From Petrolisthes cinctipes (taxonomy: Eukaryota; Arthropoda; Malacostraca; Decapoda; Porcellanidae), in assembly GCA_033782935.1 (NCBI GenBank), contig JAWQEG010001391.1:101001-165000 (forward strand): 64,000 nucleotides of DNA, written 5' to 3'. Each line of letters opens with the position of its first letter. The stretch's first letter is position 1. The position numbers and the translations under genes are program-made. The notes under the pieces are model-generated. The model did not search any database and was not told the DNA's origin. It worked only from the letters and a program-made list of their open reading frames with translations. This document shows, one piece after another, positions 22,626 through 33,462 of the stretch.

Positions 22626-23312
22626 ATAAATTAAACCTTTGACAAACGGTATACATTTCCATGTTTTTATAATAGTATTAACTTTGAAAGTATTTTAATA
22701 GTATTAATTTTCTTTCACAACGACCCAGGAAATAAATAACGAAGGAATTTTCATAAAAATTACTTTAGATAGGAGAAATTTTATCTTAAATAGCACCAAA
22801 CTAGGCTAATTTAGAGTAATTACCTTAGAAATGACAACACTGACAAAAGTAGCAATGCTGATAGGGACTACGATTGTTAACTATTATTATTATCATTATT
22901 ATTACAATTTATTTATTTATTTATCTAATTATTGGGTTCTATATATTTCTTCGTATTGATTTATATATATTTCTCTTGTTATAATACTCTTATTGCTGTT
23001 ATTATTGTTATTATAATTACTTTTTACATTCATCATCTCAACGGCGGCCATCATGGATAGTGACGTCATTATTGCCGTGTCGTGAAATCAGTGTTGCCAA
23101 GTCAGAGGCCGCGACTCGTGTAAAAACTGAAATTGTTCCTAATTTACTCAAGTTTTGGTGTTTCTCGGGTTAGTTTTGTATATTTGCCATAGAATATAAG
23201 TACCTTACACTTCCATTAGGTTATTTGTTGTGGAAATATAACAAATAGTAAGCCTACTATTGGAAATAAGATATAATAAGTGTATACAAATGGTAAAGGA
23301 ACGATCAAGGAG
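22626..23312. other. Non-coding spacer
   Basis: AT-rich with short (ATT)n tracts near 22880-22925. At 23040-23110 a more GC-rich stretch includes TGACGTCA (a cAMP-response-element palindrome) and the phrase CAGTGTTGCCAAGTC. No gene is supported. Confidence 0.4.
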
Positions 23313-23565
23313 CTACTAGGGTTTTGGGGGGGTTTTGGGGGGTGCGGGGAGTTTTGGGGGGTGTCGCGGGTTTTTTTTTGGGGTGCGGGAGTAGGGGGAC
23401 AGGCTTGGGGGATATTTAGGGGTGTGTGGGGTGTTTTGGGGGGTTCGGGGGGGGGGGGAGTTTGGGAGGTAAGGAAATAGGGGGACAGACTTGGGGTGGG
23501 TAGAAAGCCTGTTCCCTATTCCTGCACCCCCATAACCCCCCCCCCCCCCAGCATGTCCCCCATTG
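23313..23565. repeat. G-rich foldback element 4
   Basis: Long G runs with GTGCGGGAGTAGGGGGACAG phrases, then a C-rich return arm (GCCTGTTCCCTATTCCTGCA). Same family as 6882-7080. Confidence 0.7.
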
Positions 23566-23628
23566 CCTCACATGGAGGTATAATATGTGGAGACTACATC
23601 CCAGCTAGGCCTTCTCTTCACAAATTTA

Positions 23629-23872
23629 AGGGGGTGCGGGAATAGGGAGCCAGGCTTGGGGGAGTTTAGGGAGGTGCGGGTTTTTGTGGGGGGGTGCAGG
23701 AATAGGGAGACAGGCTTGGGGGGGGGTAGAAAGCCTGTCCCCTACTCCCACATCACCCTAACCCCTCCCCCCAGCCTGTCCCCTAACTCCCGCACCCTCC
23801 AAAACCCAGCCAACCCCCCCAAAAACCCCCGCACCCCCCTAAGCCTGGCCTCTTATTCCCGCAACCCCTTAA
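23629..23872. repeat. G-rich foldback element 5, clearest ends
   Basis: Left end TTTAAGGGGGTGCGGGAATA and right end the complement of TTTAAGGGGTTGCGGGAATA, so this copy shows a well-matched terminal inverted repeat. The interior has G-rich and then C-rich halves. Confidence 0.75.
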
Positions 23873-24231
23873 ATACATTATTTAAGACTACAATGCACAC
23901 AATCACATTGATCAATAACACAACATACTGTACACTCTTTGAGAGCACTGTGGCAAACCCCAGTTGAGGCCATGGCCTTCCTCAGGAGCTCAGGGCTGCT
24001 TCACCAGACACCTTGAGGCACTTCAACAACAACAAACTGATATGAAATTTTTTGTTAGATGACATGACATGAAATGACATTTATATATAGCATTTTTTAG
24101 TAAAATCAAATAAAGTATACAGTAAGTATGTTATGGCAAGATATATAACAGTAAACATAGTCCTCCACAGGGCTAGAATAAAGATTGTTGTAGGATCTGG
24201 TAACTTTCTAGTGGATTTGATGAGATCTGCC
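23873..24231. other. Non-coding spacer
   Basis: AT-rich with a short GACATGACATGAAATGACAT run near 24061. No gene seen. Confidence 0.4.
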
Positions 24232-24257
24232 CACATGGATTAAAATTAATCCATGTG
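24232..24257. repeat. Perfect 26-bp palindrome
   Basis: CACATGGATTAA, a 2-bp AA spacer, then TTAATCCATGTG. It precedes the 24461 tandem array by about 200 bp. Function unknown. Confidence 0.85.
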
Positions 24258-24460
24258 AGTTTTTTTCACTGGTGTGTGGACCGCCAGCACACAGGGGGTG
24301 CATTTCCCTTTGCATGCAGCAGTGTAAACTCCCTCCCCCTTATGGTCCCTTCAGGGCTGGTCTCATGGAAGGTGCGGCCCCACTTGTAGCTCTTGTAACG
24401 TGGACTTGGGCCCACACCACTGGCTGTGGGATCAAAGACCTTCCCACCAATGAGGCCCCC
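24258..24460. other. GC-richer unique sequence
   Basis: The leader to the 94-bp array has balanced composition unlike its surroundings. No domain recognised in any frame. Confidence 0.35.
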
Positions 24461-24830
24461 AGACTCCCTGGTCCAGTAAGCTGTGGTCCCATTTCCCTGG
24501 GATGTGCTTTGGTAGCCCAGGCATATAGGGACATACGGACATATAGGGACATACAGACTCCCTGGTCCAGTAAGCTGTGGTCCCATTTCCCTGGGATGTG
24601 CTTCGGTAGCCCAGGCATATAGGGACATACAGACATATAGGGACATACAGACTCCCTGGTCCAGTAAGCTGTGGTCCCATTTCCCTGGGATGTGCTTCGG
24701 TAGCCCAGGCATATAGGGACATACAGACATATAGGGACATACAGACATATAGGGACATACAGACTCCCTGGTCCAGTAAGCTGTGGTCCCATTTCCCTGG
24801 GATGTGCTTCAGTAGCCCAGGCATATAGGG
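24461..24830. repeat. 94-bp tandem repeat, 4 copies
   Basis: Units starting AGACTCCCTGGTCCAGTAAG occur at 24461, 24555, 24649 and 24761. The third unit is 112 bp because the 18-bp sub-repeat AGACATATAGGGACATAC is present once more. Confidence 0.95.
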
Positions 24831-25029
24831 CCAGCCCCTCCTTTATTTTAATTTGTTTTTTTCACTGAGACCAGAGTGTACCAGGGGTCTCTGGGGCAGG
24901 AGGCCATTCTGTCCCGGGAGAACATCAACAATAACAGTAAACATAGTTTGGAATGAATATATACAGTACAACTATGGCTGATAGTGCTGGACCAGGGTCC
25001 AGCTGAGTGAGTGCTGAGTGTGTGTAGCT

Positions 25030-25338
25030 CTGTATTGGCTCAATATGTTCTCTCTGTGGGAAAAATTGAGTGGGAACCATTAGACTTGCCACCCTCTGGT
25101 GCTGGCTGGTGTGTGACCTCAGCACCCTGATATGCTTGTGGCTGGAGAACACCATTCTCGTGTCTCTCACAGCCTCACACGGGGGGAGCCTAAATCCTGC
25201 CAGGTGCTGTACCTCTTGTACCTGTGTCTTGTGGAAGACCACCAGAGCAGCAACATCCTGGTGGTGCTCCAATGTGTCCAGGGCAGGTATATCCTGTGAG
25301 GGAGGAGGGCAGCTGTTGTTCTCCATCAGTCCCTGCAC
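25030..25338 (-). pseudogene. Jockey-like LINE reverse transcriptase tail fragment
   Basis: A minus-strand open frame beginning at 25338 contains LDTLEHHQDVAALVVFHKTQ, then RLPPCEAVRDTR and RSHTSQHQR. The pattern of LxxLExxxDVAAxxxxxK followed by a basic SHTSQHQR block resembles the region downstream of the reverse transcriptase core in jockey-like LINEs of decapods, from memory of such proteins. Only about 100 residues remain, with no catalytic motif. The match has not been verified by search. Confidence 0.45.
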
Positions 25339-26483
25339 TCGTCACTCCACTTTATTGAGAATCCACAGGTGTGTTGCAGTGCTGGACATCCCACTATCTC
25401 AGCAAGCAACATTTATGATAAACAGTCAATCCAAGCCAATATTGTCACATTTTTTGCAATGGGATGTGTGACACAGGTGGACGCTGCATTTTAGTCTCTT
25501 TTATTTCACATCCTTCTCAAATATATATTGTTATAAAGTTCTCACCTCACGTGTGGAATATTATAATATCACTACGATCCCTTTTCACACATCCATAGGC
25601 AGGGATAATGGTTAAAAAAATGAGAAATTACTTCTGATCCTGACCAACATTTCATTACAGGTAAGAATAATGAAAACTATACTTTGTTATTGTGATCTTT
25701 CAAGGTTAACATATAGGCTATAAGGGGAAACTTATCATATCCTAGTCTGACTTTCACCAACCAAAACAAGTAAGCTAACAGTAGTTGGGTCAGGAAATAC
25801 TACCACACCAAATTCTCAATATTCTCTGGTGAATGTAATAATTAAATAAAGATTATGATAAATGTCTCACAGAGTTTCTTAAACTAAATCAAGGTTTAGG
25901 AAATTAATGGAAAAATTTTGCCAAGTAAAAGGTTAGGGGTAAGTTTAGGGTAAGTAATTACCTCTAAAACCTGACTGAAAATAATATATAATATTATTTA
26001 GAGAACTTATCATTATCAAAATGATAAGAATGAGTGGTAATCTGGTATGTGGATATGGTAATTTACTGATAGTACAGTAATGTACACTTCAATACTACTC
26101 TACTGTACTGTACTTACAAATCTTAAGTACAGTATACCCATCTTACAAAATGTTTCCATTATTCACTCTTTGAAGTTAATTTTCTGGAATATACTGTACA
26201 GTACTTTGCCTAAGGACATTATTGTGATATTATTGTTTAACATATAATTTATAGAAATAATATTATTTAGAAAACCAATGGGTAGCATATGTATTTAAAT
26301 TCTTTTACAAGACTTGGTATGTAAACACATCTATGTAGCATTATTGGAACCGTGCCAGATTACAATGGAGACTGCCCACATGACCACTTTCATTTGAGCC
26401 TTCTGAAGTTTCTATGTTTATACAATGGTTGAGGCATAACATAACAATTATTATTAATAATCCCCTTGTCTCTTTCCTTCTCA
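25339..26483. other. AT-rich non-coding stretch
   Basis: No gene, tandem array or recognisable element. Scattered short phrases such as TACTGTACAGTA near 26100-26200 resemble the palindrome at 26755. Confidence 0.4.
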
Positions 26484-26692
26484 GGAGCGGGAATAGGGGG
26501 ACAGGCTTAGGAGGGGTTTGGGGGGTGCGGGAATAGGGGGACAGGCTTGGGGTGGATAGAAAGCCTGTCCCCTACTCCCGCACCACCCTAACCCCCCCCC
26601 CAAGCCTGTCCCAGACTCCCACACTCCCCAAAAATTCCTGCACCCCCCTAAACCCCCCTCCAAGCCTGTCCCCCTATTCCCGCACCCTCTTA
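26484..26692. repeat. G-rich foldback element 6
   Basis: GCGGGAATAGGGGGACAGGC phrases followed by return-arm phrases CAAGCCTGTCCCCCTATTCC and CGCACCCTCTTAA. It abuts the left arm of the large palindrome. Confidence 0.75.
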
Positions 26693-27210
26693 ATTAATAC
26701 AAAAACACGAAAAAGATATTTCTACACCTCAGAAATAGGCCTTAAATATCCAGTACAGTACAGTACAGTACAGTACCATACCTTGCTTTGAAAATTCAAA
26801 CACAGACGTTAGTGACTCAGTCTAATGGAAATTTTAAAATGATGACTCTGGCTACACCACCTCTCCCTATTCTGTAGTCAAGTAATAGATATACTGTATA
26901 GCATTAATATTCACACAAAAACATATTTTAAGGACTCTAGGAAAAAATAACAGACTTCTCATAGAGTCCTTAAAATATGTTTTTGTGTGAATATTAATGC
27001 TATACAGTATATCTATTACTTGACTACAGAATAGGGAGAGGTGGTGTAGCCAGAGTCATCATTTTAAAATTTCCATTAGACTGAGTCACCAACGTCTGTG
27101 TTTGAATTTTCAAAGCAAGGTATGGTACTGTACTGTACTGTACTGGATACTTGAGGCCTATTTCTGAGGTGTAGAATTTTGTTTTCATGTTTTTCTATTA
27201 ATTAATAGCC
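26693..27210. repeat. Large near-perfect palindrome, about 245-bp arms
   Basis: The left arm (about 26693-26938) and right arm (26963 to about 27210) are complementary with only scattered mismatches, around a 24-bp loop at 26939-26962. The arms contain a (GTACA)n run and the phrase CTACACCTCAGAAATAGGCC. A third copy of the outer arm plus further flank is at 30310-30515. Confidence 0.92.
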
Positions 27211-27837
27211 TCTTTGGAAGTTGTTGAAGTTTTTTCTGGCCTTACATGTAACTGGACCTGGAGGTGATAATATGGCAAGCTGTTTTTTCATCTCCATATC
27301 TGCCTCCACATTCCCTTCCTGAATTTCCTCTAATTAGTTATTTAAGCTGCTTATGACCATTTCTATAATAATTCCTATATGAAGACAAATTTTATTATAG
27401 CGTTCCCCCTTCATGCATTGTGCTGCAACTTTGTTCACTCAGAAACAGACAGAAATCTCATTACCTGTTCATCAAAGTTTCATACAGATCAAAGTATGTC
27501 AAAAACATACATAACTTTAAAAAACATATGATAATTGTGTTTTAAAATACGGGACATTACGAGCTTGACTCAATCCTGTAAAGATACAAATAGGTAAGAA
27601 CAAATAGGTAAGAACAAATAGGTAAGAACAGTTGGTGACAATTCTGGCTGAGGCAGTTACCGTCAACGCTCAGTGGTGAGTTCCATTCAAAGTTTTCCTT
27701 TTCTTTAATATAAGTATTTTTGATGGAACTCACAACTGATAGTATGAGGTTACCGTCTCACCCTGAGTTCATAGAACCAGCACCAAATAATATTTATCAT
27801 TAAATGTAAGGTTGCTAACATTGTTCAAAGATGGATA
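27211..27837. other. Non-coding sequence with a small tandem repeat
   Basis: 27211-27300 matches 30310-30400 in reverse. At 27587-27628 the 14-mer CAAATAGGTAAGAA occurs three times. Near 27676-27740, GTGAGTTCCATTCAAAG and TTGATGGAACTCAC form a small inverted repeat. No gene. Confidence 0.55.
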
Positions 27838-27977
27838 CCTTAACCTAACCTAATTTAATATTAACCTAACCTAATTTAATTTAATATTAACCTAACCTAA
27901 TTTAATATTAACCTAACTTAATTTAATTTAATATTAACCTAACCTAATTTAATTTAATATTAACCTAACCTAACCAG
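27838..27977. repeat. TTAACCTAACCTAATTTAATA tandem array, telomere-like C strand
   Basis: About six short units, each with AACCTAACCTAATTTAATAT and a one- or two-fold TTTAA insert. CCTAA is the complement of TTAGG, here in the opposite orientation to the distal array. Confidence 0.85.
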
Positions 27978-28235
27978 TAAACCCTTTACTAATGGGAGTG
28001 ATCTATTTAACAATTCCCTTTAGTAATAAAATTGTTTTTATGTTTTCACTGTTTATCTGATATTAATTTCCTTCATTTCCCCCAACAATATTGACCCTGA
28101 TAGATGGCATTGAGGGCATGAAGTAAATCAGGGAAAGAGTGGGGTTGAAACACGGCTTTAGAATATGTGCATCATGATAAACAACTGATGAAAGCGAGAT
28201 GTGATGAATCCATACGTGTGATAGGCTGAAAACTA

Positions 28236-28267
28236 TGACGTCATCCGCCCAACCAACCATGACGTCA
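28236..28267. promoter_or_regulatory. Paired TGACGTCA palindromes
   Basis: Two perfect cAMP-response-element octamers at 28236-28243 and 28260-28267, 24 bp apart start to start. No adjacent gene is recognised, so activity is unproven. Confidence 0.35.
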
Positions 28268-28342
28268 TTATCCAGTGCCTATTTACACCCGTTTACTCCC
28301 GGATGTGTTTTATTTACCGAAATATATTTAATTCCCAAACAT

Positions 28343-28500
28343 GGTTATTCAATATAATAATCCTCCCGGTTACATTTTACCAACTCTAATAGATAATCAC
28401 CATCTGAATACGTTATATTTTGAACCATTCCAAAACCTGATTATTCAATATACAATTCCTCACAGTTAATATTATCCAACTCTAATAGATCATATTTAGG
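28343..28500. repeat. Direct duplication of about 95 bp
   Basis: TTATTCAATATA and ACCAACTCTAATAGATAAT-type phrases recur about 95 bp apart (28346 and 28441; 28379 and 28475). No gene. Confidence 0.65.
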
Positions 28501-28521
28501 ACAATTCTAGGAAACTTTTTT

Positions 28522-28850
28522 GGTAAATATTGAAATTATTACCGTTATTGTGTACGGCTTTTCTACCTTAATTACCCACTTATTTAGACCATTCTAAGAC
28601 TATTTTCTTCTATAGCATTTCCTATGCAAATGCCCCATTTCAAAGATAGGGCATATTCAAATGGGGCATTTTGAAATTAGCCTGACTTTACCTAACTTAA
28701 CCTAGACCGCATCAGACTACCGAGACCTAACCCGGGCAAATTACCGGAACCTAACCCGGGCAAACTACCGGGACCTAACCCTGGGCAAACTACCGGGACC
28801 TAACCCGGGCAAACTACCGGGACCTAACCCGGGCAAACTACCGGGAAATA
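28522..28850 (-). mobile_element. MITE copy G with internal 24-bp expansion
   Basis: A reverse-oriented member with one GGTA end at 28522. The phrase ACCTAACCCGGGCAAACTAC, present once to three times in other copies, is repeated about five times in tandem with a 24-25 bp period (about 28711-28850). The distal end is missing. Confidence 0.8.
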
Positions 28851-28868
28851 ATGAGTAATAAAAAACAA

Positions 28869-29340
28869 TTGGTAATTATCTATTCTATTGCCATTTTCTA
28901 ATACAATTCTAAAACACTTTTCTTCAGAAATGCCCCATTTCCAAGTTAGGTCATATTCAAATATAGCATTTTGAAATTAGTATGACCTAACCTAAACTGC
29001 AGTAAACTACCGGAACCTAACCTGGGCAAACTACTGGGAACTAACCGTGGTAAAATACGGTAAATATTGAAAGAACTGCCGTTATCATGTATGGTTTTTC
29101 TACCTTCATTACCCACTTATTTAGACCATTCTAAGACTATTTTCTTCTATGGTGTTTCTCTCGGAGGTGCCTCGTTTTACAAACATAATTTGGAAATTTA
29201 AGCTAACCTAACCTAACCTGGACCACAGCAAACTACCGGGACCTAACCTGGGCAGACTACCGGGATATAACCGATGTAAACTATCATAAAGTAACCGGGA
29301 CATATTCCCGGGACCTAACCAGATGTGGTAACACTGCGCG
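28869..29340 (-). mobile_element. Composite of older MITE and copy H
   Basis: 28869-29058 matches the older element at 17073-17638. Copy H (29059 to about 29340) follows with the same GTAAAATAC junction seen at 17638-17639. H retains the phrase CAACACTG-like GGTAACACTGCG at its far side but has lost a clear terminus. Confidence 0.7.
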
Positions 29341-29660
29341 ATCATACACAAACAAATATATACACACATATGCATATTACAATGGTTATGTCCAGTAGAG
29401 AGAGAGAATGTGTGTGTGTGTGTGTGTGTGAAAAACATACACATATATGGATACAGAGAAATACACACTCACACACACAGAAATAAATAATAATAATAAT
29501 AATGTAGTGTTTGTAATGAATTTGTGTACAGTAAACCCTCATTATTGGCTGGGTTTAAGGGTGTGTAATGTACAGTTGGCAAAAAAAGTTTCGTTACCAT
29601 CCTTTTAACAGTGCGATGTAATGTTGGTACACCTGACTGTGGAGTCAAGTGTGACGTGAA
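29341..29660. other. Microsatellites and spacer
   Basis: A short GA tract (29398), a TG run (29409-29430) and (AAT)n near 29485. CAGTAAACCCTCATTATTGG near 29529 resembles a transposon terminus, but no partner end was found. Confidence 0.5.
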
Positions 29661-30302
29661 GGCCACCCAGGCACACCTTCCCTGTCCTTCCCTGTCCCAG
29701 GCACACCTACCCTGCCCTTCCCTGCCCCAGGCACTCCTTCCCTGTCCTTCTCTGCCCCAGGCACACCTTCCCTGCCCCAGGCACACCTACCTGGTTCTTC
29801 CCTGCCCAAGGCACACCTTCCCTGTCCTTCCCTGCCCCAGGCACTCCTTCCCTGTCCCAGGCACACCTACCCTGCCCTTCCCTGCCCCAGGCACTCCTTC
29901 CCTGTCCCAGGCACACCTTCCCGGTCCTTCCCTGCCCCAGGCACACTTTCTCCTCCCCAGGTACACCTTCCCTGCCCCAGGCACACCTTCCATGTCCTTC
30001 CCTGCCCCAGGCACACCTTCCCTGTCCTTCCCTGCCCCAGGCACACCTTCCCTGTCCTTCCCTGCCCCAGGCACACCTTCCCTGTCCTTCCCTGCCCCAG
30101 GCACACCTTCCCTGTCCTTCCCTGCCCCAGGCACACCTTCCCTGTCCTTCTCTGCCCCAGGCACACCTTCCCTGCCCCAGGCACACCTACCTGGTTCTTC
30201 CCTGCCCAAGGCACACCTTCCCTGTCCTTCCCTGCCCCAGGCACACCTTCCCGGTCCTTCTCTGCCCCAGGCACACCTTCCCTGCCCCAGGCACACCTTC
30301 CC
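29661..30302. repeat. 30-bp GC-rich minisatellite, array 1
   Basis: Units of CCTTCCCTGCCCCAGGCACA plus a 10-bp CCTTCCCTGT-type extension. Some units lack the extension, giving 20- and 30-bp steps. All frames lack stops over long stretches on both strands, so the proline-rich 233-codon frame is probably spurious. Confidence 0.93.
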
Positions 30303-30309
30303 ATACTTA

Positions 30310-30515
30310 TAGGGGCTAGAAAAACATCTTGTCATATTATCACCTCCAGGTCCAGTTAAATGTAAGGCCAGAAAGAACTTCAACAACTTCAAAAGGGGCT
30401 ATTAATTAATAGAAAAACATAAAAAAAAAATTTCTACACCTCAGAAATAGGCCTCAAATATCCAGTACAGTACAGTACAGTACAGTACCATACCTTGGTT
30501 TGAAAATTCAAACAC
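30310..30515. repeat. Third copy of the palindrome arm
   Basis: Reverse complement of about 27098-27300, including CTACACCTCAGAAATAGGCC, the (GTACA)n run and the outer flank CACCTCCAGGTCCAGTTAAA. Confidence 0.88.
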
Positions 30516-31012
30516 AGACATTTTAAATATTATAAGGGGAGGGTTATTTTATTATATAATTTCTGGAATGTGCTGTGATTTGTATGAAACTGAAAAACAG
30601 GTGTTGAGATGTGTGTGTGCTGTAAGTGTAGACAATTGGAGGACAATGTAGCCTCCTTCACACCCTGGTGACTCAGTCTAATTATTTATTTATTTTTTAA
30701 TCAGCAAATGAACACTTCTAAAATATTTTAAAAACTGTGCTGTGAAAAACCTGGCCAGGGATGTATGTGTGTATGTAGGGGGGGGGGAGGGGCATCATGG
30801 AATATAGTCCTAAGGTGTACTGGAAGGAACACAGGCTTCACTCCAGTACTGAGGCCCAATAAGGGGGAGGATGCTTGGGCTCTGTTTACCCATAAACAAT
30901 GAAATGAACATCTACTAAAACTTATCAGATATAACTGTGGGAAGAGGGCATGAGGAGAGCTGAGAAGGGAAACAACACACAAAATCCTAGTTCAAATTTC
31001 CTTGTAACAGAG
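30516..31012. other. Non-coding spacer between two related arrays
   Basis: A G run near 30778 and no recognised gene or element. Confidence 0.4.
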
Positions 31013-31352
31013 CAAGGCACACCTTTCCGTTCCTTCCCTGCCCCAGGCACACCTTTCCGGTCATTACCTGCCCAAGGCACACCTTCCCGGTCCTACCCTG
31101 CCCCAGGCACACCTTCCCGGTCCTTCCCTGCCCTAGGCACACCTTACCGGTCCTTCCCTGCCCCAGGCACACCTTTCCGGTCCTTACCTGCCCAAGGCAC
31201 ACCTTCCCGGTCCTACCCTGCCCCAGGCACACCTTCCGGGTCCTACCCTGCCCCAGGCACACCTTACCGGTCCTTCCCTGCCCCAGGCACACCTTACCGG
31301 TCCTTCCCTGCCCCAGGCACACCTTACCGTTCCTTCCCTGCCCCAGGCACAC
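31013..31352. repeat. 30-bp GC-rich minisatellite, array 2
   Basis: About eleven 30-bp units containing CCCTGCCCCAGGCACACCTT with CCGGTCC in place of CTGTCC. Same unit as 29661-30302, 700 bp away. Confidence 0.93.
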
Positions 31353-31590
31353 CTTCCAGTCGTCATTATAATTTCTATCGTATCCACTATCATTTCTATC
31401 GTCGCCACTATCATTTCTATCGTCGCCACTATCATTTCTATCGTCGCCACTATCATTTCTATCGTCGCCACTATCATTTCTATCGTCGCCACTATCATTT
31501 TTATCGTCGCCACTATCATTTCTATCGTCGCCACTATCATTTCTATCGCGCTCATTATCATTTCTATCGCGCTCATTATCATTCCCTTTT
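31353..31590. repeat. 21-bp minisatellite, type 1
   Basis: About ten units of 21 bp containing CACTATCATTTCTATCGTCG. The last units change to CGCTCATTATCATTTCTATC. Confidence 0.93.
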
Positions 31591-31599
31591 AAGATCTAA

Positions 31600-32990
31600 C
31601 AGTTCCCTTGTAAGGCCTAACTAATCCCTTTCAAAGCCTAACAAATCCCTTTCAAAGCCTAACAAATCCCTTTCAAAGCCTAACAATTCCCTTTCAAAGC
31701 CTAACAATTCCCTTTCAAAGCCTAACAAATCCCTTTCAAAGCCTAACAATTCCCTTTCAAAGCCTAACAAATCCCTTTCAAAGCCTAACAAATCCCTTTC
31801 AAAGCCTAACAAATCCCTTTCAAAGCCTAACAATTCCCTTTCAAAGCCTAACAATTCCCTTTTAAAGCCTAACAATTCCTTTTCAAAGCCTAACAATTCC
31901 TTTTCAAAGCCTAACAATTCCTTTTCAAAGCCTAACAATTCCCTTTCAAAGCCTAACAAATCCCTTTCAAAGCCTAACAATTCCCTTTCAAAGCCTAACA
32001 ATTCCCTTTCAGAGCCTAACAATTCCCTTTCAGAGCCTAACAATTCCCTTTCAGAGTTTAACAATTCCCTTGTAGAGTCTAACAATTCCCTTGTAGAGTC
32101 TAACAATTCCCTTGTAGAGTCTAACAATTCCCTTGTAGAGTCTAACAATTCCCTTGTAGAGTCTAACAATTCCCTTTTAAATCCTAACAATTTCCTTTCA
32201 TGCCTAACAATACCCTTTTAAGCCTGACAATTCCCTTTTAAAGCCTAACAATGCCCTTTTTAAGTCTAACAATTCCCTTTCAAAGCCTAACAATTCCCTT
32301 TCAAAGCCTAACAATTCCCTTTCAATGCCTAACAATTCCCTTTCAAAGCCTAACAATTCCCTTTCAAAGCCTAACAAATCCCTTTCAAAGCCCAACAAAT
32401 CCCTTTCAAAGCCTAACAAATCCCTTTCAAAGCCTAACAATTCCCTTTCAAAGCCTAACAATTCCCTTTCAAAACCTAACAATGCCCTTTCAAAGCCTAA
32501 CAATTCCCTTTCAAAGCCTAACAATGCCCTTTCAAAGCCTAACAAATCCCTTTCAAAGCCTAACAATTCCCTTTCAATGCCTAACAATTCCCTTTCAAAG
32601 CCTAACAATTCCCTTTCAAAGCCTAACAAATCCCTTTCAAAGCCCAACAAATCCCTTTCAAAGCCTAACAAATCCCTTTCAAAGCCTAACAATTCCCTTT
32701 CAAAGCCTAACAATTCCCTTTCAAAACCTAACAATGCCCTTTCAAAGCCTAACAATTCCCTTTCAAAGCCTAACAATACCCTTTTAAGCCTAACAATTCC
32801 TTTTTAAAGCCTAACAATGCCCTTTTTAAGTCTAACAATTCCCTTTCAAAGCCTAACAATTCCCTTTCAAAGCCTAACAATTCCCTTTCAAAACCTAACA
32901 ATGCCCTTTCAAAGCCTAACAATTCCCTTTCAAAGCCTAACAAATCCCTTTCAAAGCCTAACAATTCCCTTTCAAAGCCTATCAATTCAC
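31600..32990. repeat. 21-bp minisatellite, type 2, about 65 units
   Basis: Units containing CCCTTTCAAAGCCTAACAA. Variants (CAATGCC, GCCCAAC, AAAACC) recur exactly 252 bp apart (32323/32575, 32390/32642, 32471/32723), so a 12-unit block was duplicated. The 21-bp period keeps heptapeptide frames open on both strands. Confidence 0.95.
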
Positions 32991-33060
32991 TCTCTCTCTC
33001 TCTCTCTCTCTCTCACATACAAAGATGCTTCTCTCTCTCTCTCTCTTAACCTAACCTAAC
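32991..33060. repeat. (CT)n and short CCTAA run
   Basis: Two CT tracts separated by ACATACAAAGATGCTT, then four AACCT units. Confidence 0.9.
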
Positions 33061-33462
33061 CTAACCTAAACTGTGGCTATCTTCGGGACCTAACTTAATA
33101 TCCTTCGGGATCTTTAAAAATTAAATAGATCTCGTGAATAGGAGCTAAAAGTATCCCGATTGGGTGGGTCAAGCGTATTGTACACAACTGCCTGTTGGAT
33201 CTTCCGTAATTTTTCCAAGGATATCTGGTAACACTGTCCGCCCAACCTCAGTTCGTCCCTCCACTACAGAAATGTCGTATCTTAAAATTGAAATATCTAG
33301 CAGAGAATACATTTCCAGGAGATAATTCCACTGAGCATTGATAAAGGTAACCGAACCCTACCTAACACAACCTAACCTAACCAGTAGTTCGCCGGCACAG
33401 ATAATACCAATATTAGCTAAATAAATAAATAAATAAATAAATAAAGCAAAGAAACATTTATA
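33061..33462. other. Eroded element fragment and AT-rich spacer
   Basis: TCGGGACCTAACTTAATATC and CTGGTAACACTGTCC resemble the MITE interior. An (AAAT)n run lies at 33419-33445. No gene. Confidence 0.4.

Noticed and set aside
24266..24824. Minus-strand frames with repeated YVPICLYVPICLG-like peptides, suggesting a membrane protein
   Set aside because: They are translations of the 94-bp tandem repeat, open in three frames at once.
29611..30312. Proline-rich 233-codon frame and the glycine-rich frames opposite
   Set aside because: These are produced by a stop-free 30-bp minisatellite on both strands; no flanking coding sequence is visible.
31600..33059. Leucine/phenylalanine-rich heptad frames resembling coiled coils or LEA-like repeats
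   Set aside because: A 21-bp DNA repeat yields a 7-residue peptide repeat automatically. Several frames are open at once and DNA-level identity is as high at third positions as elsewhere.
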